Source: Bacillota bacterium (GTDB taxonomy: Bacteria; Bacillota; Sulfobacillia; Sulfobacillales; JAIMBI01). Taken from it: a stretch of DNA of 43,768 nucleotides. Where the stretch lies: positions 2,723 through 46,490 of the forward strand of contig JAKADP010000010.1 of NCBI GenBank assembly GCA_021820465.1. Reading direction: 5' to 3'. Position 1 is the first letter of the stretch, and the number at the start of each line of letters is the position of its first letter. Both the position numbers and the translations under genes were made by a program. The notes beneath the pieces are model-generated. The model did no database searches. It was not told the origin of the DNA and was given only the letters and a program-made list of their open reading frames with translations. This document shows positions 8,735-16,564 of this stretch, in pieces.

Positions 8735-8857
8735 CTGGGCTGACGAGGAGAGGGATCTCGAAGCATTCGGCGGGTGACCTCCGGCTTCTCGGCGGCCGAT
8801 AGCCACGGGACAAAGGGTCGACAGCAATGTCGCCACAAAACCCGTGAGGCCGAGCCC
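8716..8857 (+). promoter_or_regulatory. glmS ribozyme (GlcN6P-sensing self-cleaving riboswitch)
   Basis: The segment matches the glmS ribozyme core. It has the cleavage-site sequence A|GCGCC at 8716-8721, P1 AGCCCAG/CTGGGCT (8724-8730 with 8735-8741) and the invariant TGACGAGG. The core AGGGATCTCGAAGCATTCGGCGGGTG follows, then CCTCCGG. Downstream come P3 (CTCGG 8788-8792 with CCGAG 8850-8854), the GGGACAAAGG block, a CGACA-GCAA-TGTCG hairpin and the pairing CACGGG/CCCGTG (8804-8809 with 8841-8846). I recall very similar strings in the T. tengcongensis ribozyme. When GlcN6P is abundant the RNA should cleave itself upstream of glmS and lower GlmS. Cleavage would cut within the glmM coding end and remove its stop codon from the upstream transcript. 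Confidence 0.93.
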
Positions 8858-8888
8858 GACGACGTGTCATAAGGGTCTCCTGTGTCAG

Positions 8889-8915
8889 GCAGCCCTGCCC
8901 CAGGCAGGGCGGCTG
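8889..8915 (+). other. Hairpin between the glmS ribozyme and glmS
   Basis: CTGCC (8895-8899) pairs with GGCAG (8903-8907) and AGCC (8891-8894) with GGCT (8911-8914), with a short bulge between. It lies about 60 nt ahead of the glmS start and has no T-tract. It may simply protect the cleaved leader; a regulatory role is not shown. Confidence 0.3.
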
Positions 8916-8977
8916 GTGGGTCGGTGCGCCAATGGCCGGCGCCCCCAGACGACGAGTCGGGGAAAGGACGGATGGCC

Positions 8978-10795
8978 GTGTGTGGAATTGTGGGGTATGT
9001 GGGCCGCGACGCGGCGTTGCCGTTTTTGCTGGAGGGCCTGTCAGCCCTCGAGTATCGGGGCTATGACTCGGCCGGCGTCGCGCTGGTGGACGCGGCCGGC
9101 ATCGCGCACGTGAAGCGAGCAGGCCGCCTGGAGAGCCTCATTGGGGTGGTCGACAGCCTGCCGGGAGCGGCGCAGTGCGGGATTGGGCACACACGGTGGG
9201 CGACCCACGGGCCGCCCACTGACGTGAATGCGCATCCCCACACCGATTGCCACGGGCGGGTGGCGGCGGTGCACAACGGCATCATCGAAAACTATCAGGT
9301 GCTAAAGCGCCGGCTTCAGGACAGCGGGCACCGGTTTGTGAGCGACACGGACTCGGAGGTCATCCCTCATCTGCTGGAGCACCACTACCACGGAAATCTA
9401 TGGGACGCGGTGGCAGCCACGGCGCACGACCTGGAGGGCGCGTACGCGTTTTTGGCTGTCGCCGCGGATGACCCCATGACGCTCGTCGCCGTGCGCGAAG
9501 CCAGTCCGCTGGTGATTGGGCTGTCCGAGCACGGCACCTACGTCGCCTCGGACTTGACGGCGCTCGTGCCCTACACGCGCCGCGCGCTGGTGCTGGACAA
9601 CGGCGAGATGGCCGTGATTCGGGCGGACGCGGTGGAACTGCGGGACATGGCGGGCGCGCCGGTCGTGCGGGAGCCGTTTGCGATTGATTGGGATCGGGAG
9701 CAAGCCTCCCGCGGTGGGCACCCCCACTTCATGCGGAAGGAGATTCACGAGCAGCCCGACGTGTGGCGCGCGACGATGGCCGGGCGACTGGGCGGCGACG
9801 GCCACGTGGTGCTGGACCAGGTGGGCCTCACGCCGGACGACTTGGCCAGCGTGAAGCAGGTCCGCCTGGTGGCAGCCGGCAGTGCGTATCACGCGGGGCT
9901 GGTGGCCGCCCATCTGCTCGAGCGCGTGGCCGGCATCCCGGCCGCCGTCGAAGTGGCCTCCGAGTTTCGGTATCGGGATGCGGCCATCCCCCCGGGCACG
10001 GTGGTGTGGGCGATTTCTCAGTCGGGCGAGACGCTGGACACCCTGGCCGCGGTGGAGGTGTCGCAGCGGCGGGGGCTTCCGGTGTGGGCCGTCACCAACG
10101 TGGTGGGCTCGACGCTGGCGCGCCAAGCTGACCGGGTGGCCCTAAACCGCGCAGGCCCTGAGGTGTCGGTCTGCTCGACCAAGGTGTATACCAGCCAAAT
10201 CGTGCTGCTGACGCTGTGGACGCTAGCCCTAGCCGCAGCGCGTGGCCGGGCCCGTCCAGACCTGGCGGCTGCACTTGAAGCCCTGCCGGCCGCCGGGGCG
10301 GCGTGGCTCGAGGCGCCCGCGGGCCTCGACGGCATCGCTGCGCGGCTGGCGCAAGCGCCCAGCGTTTTTTACGTCGGGCGCGGGCAGGACTATCTGTCGG
10401 CGCTGGAGGGGCAGCTGAAGTTCAAGGAGATTACGTACATCCACGCCGAAGCTTATCCCGCTGGCGAGCTGAAGCACGGCACCTTGGCCCTCATCGAGCA
10501 GGATGTGCCCGTGGTGGCGGTGGTGTCCAACTCAGCCCTGGTGGCCAAGACCCGCTCCAACATCATGGAGGTGCGGGCGCGCGGGGGCTTCGTGGTGGGC
10601 ATCGTGGCAGACGAGCTGGCCGACGGGCTGGCCGACGTCATGCATCACATGGTGCCCGTCCCCACGCTGGCGCCCGACGTCATGCCCATTCTCATGGCGC
10701 TGCCCATGCAGCTGCTGGCCTACGAGACGGCAAGGCACTTAGGCGTGGACATCGACAAGCCGCGCAACCTGGCCAAAAGCGTCACGGTGGAATAG
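8978..10795 (+). CDS. glmS: Glutamine-fructose-6-phosphate aminotransferase GlmS
   Basis: GlmS makes glucosamine-6-phosphate from fructose-6-phosphate and glutamine. The catalytic nucleophile must be the N-terminal cysteine. The GTG at 8978 is followed directly by TGT, giving M-C-G-I-V-G-Y, and sits 9 nt after AAAGGA. The nearby ATG at 8972 would leave Cys at position 4, and the ORF-track start at 8882 is worse. Length is 605 residues, as expected. The N-terminal class II glutaminase shows CGIVGYVG, EYRGYDSAG, HTRWATHG and HNGIIENY. Two SIS sugar-isomerase domains follow (ISQSGETLDTLAAV, VCSTKVYTSQ, GRGQDYLSALEGQLKFKEITYIHAEAY split around the second domain). The C-terminus DKPRNLAKSVTVE is the canonical ending that gates the ammonia channel. 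It is controlled by the upstream ribozyme. Confidence 0.97.
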   Translation: MCGIVGYVGRDAALPFLLEGLSALEYRGYDSAGVALVDAAGIAHVKRAGRLESLIGVVDSLPGAAQCGIGHTRWATHGPPTDVNAHPHTDCHGRVAAVHNGIIENYQVLKRRLQDSGHRFVSDTDSEVIPHLLEHHYHGNLWDAVAATAHDLEGAYAFLAVAADDPMTLVAVREASPLVIGLSEHGTYVASDLTALVPYTRRALVLDNGEMAVIRADAVELRDMAGAPVVREPFAIDWDREQASRGGHPHFMRKEIHEQPDVWRATMAGRLGGDGHVVLDQVGLTPDDLASVKQVRLVAAGSAYHAGLVAAHLLERVAGIPAAVEVASEFRYRDAAIPPGTVVWAISQSGETLDTLAAVEVSQRRGLPVWAVTNVVGSTLARQADRVALNRAGPEVSVCSTKVYTSQIVLLTLWTLALAAARGRARPDLAAALEALPAAGAAWLEAPAGLDGIAARLAQAPSVFYVGRGQDYLSALEGQLKFKEITYIHAEAYPAGELKHGTLALIEQDVPVVAVVSNSALVAKTRSNIMEVRARGGFVVGIVADELADGLADVMHHMVPVPTLAPDVMPILMALPMQLLAYETARHLGVDIDKPRNLAKSVTVE

Positions 10796-10824
10796 CGTTC
10801 GTGCCGCCGATCCAGCCGATCTGT

Positions 10825-10856
10825 AGCGGGCGGCCCCCGAAAGGGTCCCGCCCGCT
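10825..10856 (+). terminator. Hairpin after glmS
   Basis: AGCGGGCGG (10825-10833) pairs with CCGCCCGCT (10848-10856), and CCC/GGG pair around a GAAA loop. It lies 30 nt after the glmS stop. No U-tract follows, as for most hairpins in this GC-rich window. It probably ends the cdaA-glmS operon. Confidence 0.55.
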
Positions 10857-10928
10857 CGCCGGGTGGGCTCCGGATCCCAACCATGTCCAGCCGCACACGC
10901 GCGTCAGCGCACCCCACTGCAGGAGGAC

Positions 10929-11832
10929 ATGCTTCCGCGTGCGCCGCCCACCAGCCTTCCGATCGCCGCGCTGGCGGCGGACATGCCGGCGTACCTGGAA
11001 GCCGACTGGTCCGGCGACGCGTTGGTGCTGTCCACCGGCGCCCGATACCTCCGCCACGGCACATGGCCCGACGGGGGCGGCCCAGCCCAAATCTGGGCGC
11101 GGCGGGACGACACAGCCCTGGACGTGGTGACCGTGGACGGCCGCCTCGTCGCTTTTGTGGCTCCCCGACCGCTACGGGCTTGATGTGCTGGTCCGGCCTG
11201 GCTTCGAGTCGTCGACGCCGGTCAGCCAGTACGCCGACCCGGCTTTGTCGTGGCGCCGGAGGTGGGCCTGCAGCATCTGGACGGGCCCGGCGCCCCGTCG
11301 GACCGCTTCGTGTACAATCCCGACGACCCGTTTGACGACGAAGGCGAGCGCCGTCCCGAAAATCTTCGCCGGTTTGAGCTTCGCCACGACATCCTGGTGT
11401 ACACGTCGGAGGCGCTGGCCGGCGATGTCACGGTGGCCGGCGAGCTTTCGGCCGAGATTTACGCCGCCACCACCGGCACGGACACCGACTGGGTTGCTGT
11501 GCCTACCGACGTGGACCCGTTGGGCCACTCCACCCGGCTCTCCCACTATATCGTGCGGGCGCTAGCGCCACGGGTTTGACGCCGCGCTGCCGGTGACGCC
11601 GGGATCGGTCGAGCGGTACCGCATCTTCCTGCCCAACTTGGCCCACGGGTTCCGGGCGGGGCACCGCCTTCGATTCACGCTCACCTCCTCGTCCAAAAAT
11701 GTGGCGTTCCCCAATCCCAACGCGGGGGCCCACCCCTTCGAGGACGCGAAGAAGCTCACCGTCACCCAGACCGTGTACCACACGGACGCCTATCGCAGCC
11801 GCCTGCTGCTCCCGGTGCTGACTCCCCGATGA
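10929..11832 (+). pseudogene. Decayed CocE/NonD-type hydrolase, C-terminal X-Pro dipeptidyl-peptidase domain remnant
   Basis: Three reading-frame pieces add up to the C-terminal beta-sandwich domain of CocE/X-Pro dipeptidyl-peptidase hydrolases. The middle piece (11250-11579) has DRFVYNPDDPF, HDILVYTSEALAGDVTVAGELSAEIY and TDTDWVAVPTDVDPLG. The last piece, one frame over (about 11578-11829), has FDAALPVTPGSVERYRIFLP, FRAGHRLRFTLTSSS and QTVYHTDAYRSRLLLPVL. The frame break falls near 11560-11577. The first piece (10929-11183) shares the middle piece's frame but is separated by a TGA at 11181-11183, and I do not recognise it. The alpha/beta-hydrolase catalytic domain (GxSxG serine) is missing, so about half the gene has been lost. 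An intact relative would cleave esters or acyl-prolyl peptides. A sequencing error could explain one break but not the missing domain. Confidence 0.72.
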
Positions 11833-11860
11833 GGGCTCATGGCGGGCTCCGGCCCCCTAT

Positions 11861-11876
11861 GGGCGCCGCGGCGCCC
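11861..11876. repeat. Perfect 16-bp GC palindrome
   Basis: GGGCGCCGCGGCGCCC reads the same on both strands. It lies between the hydrolase remnant and the phosphotransferase gene. It could be a short terminator stem or a protein site; nothing else supports either. Confidence 0.35.
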
Positions 11877-11959
11877 CCTCCGCCCCACCCCTTGTGGCAT
11901 AGTGAGCCGTGGGCCCTTGGCAAAGGGTCCAGGCCGAGCGCGGGGGGAGGTGGCCGACG

Positions 11960-13210
11960 GTGGCCAAGATGCACGCCGATGAGCGCGAGATTGACGAAGG
12001 GCTGGTGCGCCGGCTCCTCGCCGAGCAATTTCCGGCCTGGGCGTCCCTTCCGCTCCGCCGCGTTGAGCCAGCGGGCACGGTGAATGCTGTCTTTCGCCTG
12101 GGCGAGGGGCTGTCGGTGCGGCTGCCGCGGCGCGACGGCCCGGCGGCCCCTGAGAGCAAGGAGACCCGGTGGCTTCCTCACCTGGCGCCTCGACTGCCGC
12201 TCGAGATTCCCCACCCCGTGGCCCAGGGCCGCCCGAACCCGGACTACCCGTGGTTCTGGGACATCCACACCTGGGTGGAGGGGGAGGTCGTGGCGGTGGA
12301 ATCGCTTGACGCGGTTCGGGCCGCACGAGACCTGGCCGCATTTGTTGCCGCCCTGCAGCGCGTCACGCTTCCCGGGGGGCCGCCCGGCCGCGGCATTCCC
12401 CTAGCTGAGCACGATGCCGACTTTCGGTATTGGCTGGCGCGGTTTGACGGAGATCCCAGGGCGCAAGCCGTACAAGCCGTATGGGAGGCGGCGCGGGCGG
12501 CGCCTCCGTGGCCGGGCCCACCGGTGTGGCACCACGGCGATTTGGACGCGCGCAACTGGCTCGTGCGCGATGGCCGCATCCGGGGTGTCATTGACTGGGG
12601 CGAGATGGGGATGGGGGATCCCGCGTGCGACGTGATGGTGGCGTGGAAGTTGCACGCGCCGGCGGCCCGCGACGCCTTTCGCGAGGCTCTGCCGACAGAC
12701 AGCGCCACGTGGGCACGCGCCCAAGGCTGGGTCGCCCTGCAGGCGGTGGGGGCCTTGGTGTACTATACGCCCGCCAACAACCCCGTGCTGTACCATGAGG
12801 CTCAGCGGTGGCTCGCGGTCCTCTTGGGCGAGCGTGCTGAGATTGCAGGCGCAGCGGACGCCATGGGCGGCGCATGTGGCGGACCGGCGCCGGTCGTCGG
12901 GCGTGCAGTGGACCTCCAACCCTGCGGGCCCGGCAGGGCTGCCCGTGGGGTGTTCGGTTACTTGGCGGGCACGCGGTCGAGTGGGCCACGCAGGCCCTGC
13001 AGTGTGCATCGTGCCGGGGCGGGCTTCCCGGAGCATCTAGGTCACCCGCCTTGGCTGGCAGCCGCTAACCCCGGACGTACCCGGTGCCCGTGCCGGCAAC
13101 GAGCGCGCTGCCCATCCAGCCAGGGGACGAGAGCCGAAGCGTGGGCTCAGTCCGACAGCAGGCCCCGGGGCAGCCCGCCGCGCCGCTGCACAGGGATTTG
13201 GGGCCGTTAG
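11960..13210 (+). CDS. APH-family phosphotransferase with anomalous C-terminal tail
   Basis: Residues 1 to about 300 are an aminoglycoside-phosphotransferase-fold kinase: VEPAGTVNAVFRLGEGLSVRLPR, the catalytic loop WHHGDLDARNWLV (Brenner motif) and the metal motif GVIDWGEMGMGDPACDV. Such proteins phosphorylate small metabolites or antibiotics; nothing here identifies the substrate, and calling it a resistance gene is not justified. Start: GTG at 11960 with GGGGGAGG 9 nt upstream. The family fold ends around WLAVLLGERAE, near residue 290. About 125 further residues, rich in Arg, Pro and Gly, look like non-coding GC-rich sequence read through. In another frame a TGA occurs at about 12838, right where the family would end, so a frameshift near 12800-12835 is likely. 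The stop overlaps the convergent EamA gene's stop in a TTAG tetranucleotide. Confidence 0.8.
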   Translation: MAKMHADEREIDEGLVRRLLAEQFPAWASLPLRRVEPAGTVNAVFRLGEGLSVRLPRRDGPAAPESKETRWLPHLAPRLPLEIPHPVAQGRPNPDYPWFWDIHTWVEGEVVAVESLDAVRAARDLAAFVAALQRVTLPGGPPGRGIPLAEHDADFRYWLARFDGDPRAQAVQAVWEAARAAPPWPGPPVWHHGDLDARNWLVRDGRIRGVIDWGEMGMGDPACDVMVAWKLHAPAARDAFREALPTDSATWARAQGWVALQAVGALVYYTPANNPVLYHEAQRWLAVLLGERAEIAGAADAMGGACGGPAPVVGRAVDLQPCGPGRAARGVFGYLAGTRSSGPRRPCSVHRAGAGFPEHLGHPPWLAAANPGRTRCPCRQRARCPSSQGTRAEAWAQSDSRPRGSPPRRCTGIWGR

Positions 13211-14064
13211 AGGGTCAAGCCGACGCCTAAAGCGATGAGGCACCCGCCGCCGACAAACCCCCAACCCACGGGCTCGCTCAGGATGAGCCAGCCCAGCAGC
13301 GTGCCCATGACAGGCTGGAAGAAGAAGTAGACGCCCCCGCGCCCTGCCTCCACCAGCTGGACGCCTCGGGTCCAGAGCGAGAAGGCGCCAGCGGTGGACA
13401 CCACCCCGAGATACAGGAGGCCGCCCCAGATGAGCGGGCGGGCCGTGATGACCGCTAAGGGCGGCACCTGGGGAAGCGCCAGCGGGGTGATGAGGATCGC
13501 GGCCACCGCCATTCCGTACGTGGTCACCATGAGGGCCGAGTAGTCGTCGGGGACCCGCTTGACCAACACGGACATGAGGGCCCACGTGACGGCCGCCAGC
13601 AGCAGAATGAGGCCGCCGCCCCTGTGGGTGGATACATGGCTCACGCCCACAATCACCAGCACGCCGGCGGTGGCGGCCGCCACGGCAGCCGCGCGGCGCC
13701 ACGTCACCCGCTCCGCCAGCAGCAGGCGGCCAAAGACCACCATGAAGGCCGGCGTGGCGGCGGTAATGACCGACGCCGCCTGGGCCGTGGACAGTTGGGT
13801 GCCGCGAAACTGCGCCCAGATGGAGACCCCGTAGCCAAACACCCCAATGGCCGCCAGGAGGGGAACGTCCCGCCACCGGAGGCGCCAGCGCTGCCGGGTG
13901 GCGGCCGCCAGCAGCCCGAGGGCGGCCAGACCCACGACATAGCGCAGCCACACCAGCGCCAAGGGCGTGACCAGCACAAGGACGAGCTTGCTGGCGACGT
14001 ACATGCCGCCCCAGATGCTGGCCGCCAGCGCCATGAAGACCGGTCCGCGATACTTGGCGGGCAT
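13207..14064 (-). CDS. EamA/DMT-superfamily permease
   Basis: This 285-residue inner-membrane transporter has about ten hydrophobic segments in two EamA halves. The first half includes GPVFMALAASIWGGMYVASK and RGTQLSTAQAASVITAATPAFMVVFG. The second includes GGGLILLLAAVTWALMSVLVKR, STAGAFSLWTRGVQLVEAGRG and FFFQPVMGTLLGWLILSEP. DMT members export amino acids, metabolites or drugs; the substrate is unknown here. The start MPAKYRGP at 14064 has a perfect AGGAGG 6 nt upstream. The longer ORF-track start at 14280 runs into the divergent promoter region. Confidence 0.92.
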   Translation of the reverse strand: MPAKYRGPVFMALAASIWGGMYVASKLVLVLVTPLALVWLRYVVGLAALGLLAAATRQRWRLRWRDVPLLAAIGVFGYGVSIWAQFRGTQLSTAQAASVITAATPAFMVVFGRLLLAERVTWRRAAAVAAATAGVLVIVGVSHVSTHRGGGLILLLAAVTWALMSVLVKRVPDDYSALMVTTYGMAVAAILITPLALPQVPPLAVITARPLIWGGLLYLGVVSTAGAFSLWTRGVQLVEAGRGGVYFFFQPVMGTLLGWLILSEPVGWGFVGGGCLIALGVGLTL

Positions 14065-14151
14065 CGGGCGCCTCCTGTCTGCTTGCAAGGGTCCCGCCCA
14101 CGGCCTGCGGCCTGACCGCGAGCATCGGCCGGCACACCCCAGGATGCTTGC

Positions 14152-14179
14152 TTGCCGGGGCGGCGCTCCACAGTACAAT
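14152..14179 (+). promoter_or_regulatory. Sigma-A-like promoter for the transglutaminase-like gene
   Basis: TTGCCG at 14152-14157, a 16-nt spacer and TACAAT at 14174-14179. It lies in the divergent spacer upstream of the gene at 14246, with predicted transcription start near 14186. Confidence 0.5.
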
Positions 14180-14245
14180 ACCGGAAGTGGATGCCGCCCG
14201 CGGCTGCCGCGAAAGTGCGCGCAGCCCTGCGCTGTGAGCCAGGAG

Positions 14246-14866
14246 GTGCCGTCATCACCGACCAAGAGGTGCTGCGCCAATTTGGCACAGCGGCCGCGGG
14301 TCGCGACGGGGGGGGCGCCTCCCCTAGAGCCGCCCGACCTGTTTCGGCTGGTGCGCGACCTGCCCTATCGGCGCCCGTCTAGCCCCGATGCCTCGGCCGC
14401 GATGGCAGAGTGGTGCGGGACGTGCTCGACCAAGCACAGGCTGCTGCAGCGGCTTCTGGCCGCCTGTGGCGTCCCGTCGCGCCTCATGATCGCGACGTAC
14501 ACCTACCGCTGGACGGCCGCGGACCCGCCGCCCCCCGCGATGGCCGCCGTGCTGGCGGACGGGCCGGTGCGGGACGTGCACAATTTTCTCGAGGTGTGGG
14601 CCGCGGGGGCGTGGGGCGCGATGGACGCCACGTGGCCGCGGGGGGCCGAGTGGTTGGGCTTCCCCGTGAATCCCGCGTGGACACCCGGCGTGCCCCAGGC
14701 GGTCGCCTGCCTGGCGCCGTATCGGGCGTGGCCGGTGCCCACGGACCAAGATCTGCTGGCGTATAAGGCGTCCATCGTGCGCGCGTGGTGTGGGCCAGAC
14801 GCGGCGCGTCGCGAGCGCCTGATCGCCGCCTTGTCGGACGCCATCCGCGACAGTGGGCTCGCGTAG
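14246..14866 (+). CDS. Transglutaminase-like (cysteine protease fold) protein, start disturbed by a G8 tract
   Basis: The core is a bacterial transglutaminase-like domain with the Cys-His-Asp order: EWCGTCSTKHRLLQRLLAACGVPSRLM (nucleophile Cys), VRDVHNFLEVW (His) and WGAMDATWPRGAEW (Asp). It is soluble, with no signal peptide; targets of this family are mostly unknown. The start is unclear. AGGAGGTG at 14241 points to translation from about 14250, but that frame (ITDQEVLRQFGTAAAGRDGG) runs out of register at a run of eight G (14308-14315). Removing one G joins it cleanly to APPLEPPDLFRLVRDLPYR and the domain. As given, the open frame can begin only at the GTG at 14246, which lies inside the ribosome site. 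This is either a sequencing/assembly indel or a real on/off tract. The C-terminus is normal. Confidence 0.75.
   Translation: MPSSPTKRCCANLAQRPRVATGGAPPLEPPDLFRLVRDLPYRRPSSPDASAAMAEWCGTCSTKHRLLQRLLAACGVPSRLMIATYTYRWTAADPPPPAMAAVLADGPVRDVHNFLEVWAAGAWGAMDATWPRGAEWLGFPVNPAWTPGVPQAVACLAPYRAWPVPTDQDLLAYKASIVRAWCGPDAARRERLIAALSDAIRDSGLA
14308..14315 (+). repeat. Poly-G tract (G8) near the N-terminus of the transglutaminase-like gene
   Basis: Eight consecutive G residues sit at the junction of the two partial reading frames described for the gene at 14246. G7 would give one continuous frame from the region behind AGGAGGTG. Confidence 0.85.
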
Positions 14867-14968
14867 CCACAGGTCGCACCTCACCGCTTGTGGGATGGCG
14901 GGCGCGCCGGCTCGGTGCTCTCCCCGTCGGGCCGCTGCATGGCGGCCTGTCCCGGAGCATCGCCCGAA

Positions 14969-15022
14969 AGTCCCTGGGGGCGGGGCGGGCTCATCGACCA
15001 GCCCGCCCCGCCCCCAGGGACT
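14969..15022. terminator. Perfect 23-bp hairpin between convergent genes
   Basis: AGTCCCTGGGGGCGGGGCGG... (14969-14991) and its exact complement (15000-15022) surround an 8-nt loop CATCGACC. It lies between the transglutaminase-like gene (+) and the S10 gene (-) and probably stops transcription from both sides. No T-tract is present. Confidence 0.7.
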
Positions 15023-15040
15023 CCGCGCGTGCCCGAGAGG

Positions 15041-16564
15041 TTAGCCTCCCGTGGCCTGCCGCACGAAGGCGGCCAAGTCAGCGCTTTGCTGCAGGCGGCT
15101 TGGCTCATGCACGTAGGTCATGTGGCCCGCTTCGTAGTAGCGCATCTCGATGTTGCTCCGCAGATGCTCCGGGATGGCCACGTGGGCAAAGGCGTGTTCG
15201 GCCGCAAAGTACGGCGTGGCCCCGTCATAGTATCCGCACGCCACATGCACCCGCAGATGCGGATTGTGGCGCATGGCCTGGCCCAACATGGAGGAAATGC
15301 TCACCGCGCGGCCCTCAAACTCGGCGTAGCTCCACGGCCGCACCCTTCCGGTCAGGATTTCGTACGGCAGGTCGGACTCATATCCGAGCTCCTGGCGCAC
15401 GTAGTGGTTGAAGGCGGCCGCGTAGGGGCCGTGAATGGCCACGTTGCTCGGGTCGTGTGAGGGCCGCTCGCCGGCGTCGTCAGGCTCGTGGCCGATGAAT
15501 CGGCCGTCCAGCCGGCCTATCACCTGGCCCCGGTCGCGCAGCAACTCCCGGAAGAAGCGCTGGTGCTCGATGCGCAGATCGGCCCGGTCCACGTACGCCT
15601 CAGACAGGCCGGTCACTGCGGCGACCCGGCGGACCATGTCGGCCCGCTCGTCCGGCGTCAGTCGGGCGCCGCGGGCCAGCGCCCACGGATAGTCGCGGGC
15701 GGCCAGCTGCTCCGCCTCGGCCCGCACCTCAGCCAGCGACCGATCCCCGGCGCGCCCGTGATAGTGGGCCAGCGCAGCGTAGGTGGGCAGATACAGGGCA
15801 GTGGGCCAGTCATTGCCCTCGGTGAACCGAATGGTCCCCATGTCAATCACGGACGAGATGAGCATGATGCCGTTGGGAAACAGCCCGTAGCGCTGCTGCA
15901 GGTGGTCGGCGAGCGCACTGGCGCGAATGGTCCCATAGGACTCACCGGCCAGGAACTTGGGGGACAGCCACCGGCCGTTGCGTGACGTCCACAGCCGAAT
16001 GAGCGCCCCCACGGACTCGAGGTCCTTCTGAAATCCGTGGTACTCGCCGGCTTTGCCGCCCTCCACCACGCGGGAGTACCCGGTGGTCACGGGATCGATG
16101 AACACCAGATCCGTGACGGCCAACAGCGATTCCGGGTTGTCGGCCAAGCCCCAGGGCGGCGGAGCCAGCGCCCCCGCGTCGCCCATGAGCACGCGCCGCG
16201 GCCCCAACAAGCCCAGGTGGAGCCACACGCTGGATGATCCCGGCCCGCCGTTGAACGCAAACGTCACGGGCCGAGTTTTCGGATCTGCCCCCTCCAGCAC
16301 ATAGGCGGTCATAAACATCTCCGCCTTGGCGCGAAACCCTGTCCACTTGCCGTCTTCCTTGATTTCTTCGCGAAGCACCACCCGGCCCGCCGTGGCGGAA
16401 TAAGCCAGATCCCCCGATGCGGTGCGCAGCACGTGGTGGGTGGTGACGAGCTCGTCAGTGGGTTCCGGGGGGCGGCTGGTGTCGCCGTCGTGCGCGGACC
16501 GATCCTTGGCATCCTTGGCATCCTTGGCATCCTTCGTGGCCGCGTCGCTCTGCTGCTCGCTCAT
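15041..16564 (-). CDS. Serine carboxypeptidase-like (peptidase S10) protein
   Basis: This 507-residue S10-family protein has the oxyanion segment FAFNGGPGSSSVWLHLG, the nucleophile elbow LAGESYGTIRAS, the catalytic Asp in VACGYYDGATPY and the catalytic His in YYEAGHMTYVHEPS. The family removes C-terminal residues from peptides; bacterial members of this branch are little studied. No signal peptide is visible, although many S10 enzymes are secreted. The N-terminal about 35 residues are a charged, low-complexity stretch with DAKDAKDAKD, encoded by a 9-bp tandem DNA repeat. The ATG at 16564 has GAGGGAG 9 nt upstream. It is a single-gene unit facing the transglutaminase-like gene. Confidence 0.92.
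   Translation of the reverse strand: MSEQQSDAATKDAKDAKDAKDRSAHDGDTSRPPEPTDELVTTHHVLRTASGDLAYSATAGRVVLREEIKEDGKWTGFRAKAEMFMTAYVLEGADPKTRPVTFAFNGGPGSSSVWLHLGLLGPRRVLMGDAGALAPPPWGLADNPESLLAVTDLVFIDPVTTGYSRVVEGGKAGEYHGFQKDLESVGALIRLWTSRNGRWLSPKFLAGESYGTIRASALADHLQQRYGLFPNGIMLISSVIDMGTIRFTEGNDWPTALYLPTYAALAHYHGRAGDRSLAEVRAEAEQLAARDYPWALARGARLTPDERADMVRRVAAVTGLSEAYVDRADLRIEHQRFFRELLRDRGQVIGRLDGRFIGHEPDDAGERPSHDPSNVAIHGPYAAAFNHYVRQELGYESDLPYEILTGRVRPWSYAEFEGRAVSISSMLGQAMRHNPHLRVHVACGYYDGATPYFAAEHAFAHVAIPEHLRSNIEMRYYEAGHMTYVHEPSRLQQSADLAAFVRQATGG
16502..16534. repeat. 9-bp tandem repeat in the S10 gene
   Basis: Unit ATCCTTGGC is repeated 3.7 times, encoding the KDA/DAK repeats near the N-terminus. 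Unit length is a multiple of three, so copy-number change would not shift the frame. Confidence 0.9.

Noticed and set aside
8882-8977. N-terminal extension of GlmS from the ORF-track start
   Set aside because: It would bury the catalytic cysteine; the GTG at 8978 gives Met-Cys directly.
11960-13210. Aminoglycoside-resistance gene
   Set aside because: Only the general APH fold is visible; no resistance context and many APH-fold kinases act on ordinary metabolites.
16502-16534. Possible CRISPR-like repeats
   Set aside because: Direct 9-bp units with no spacers, inside a coding frame; an ordinary tandem repeat.
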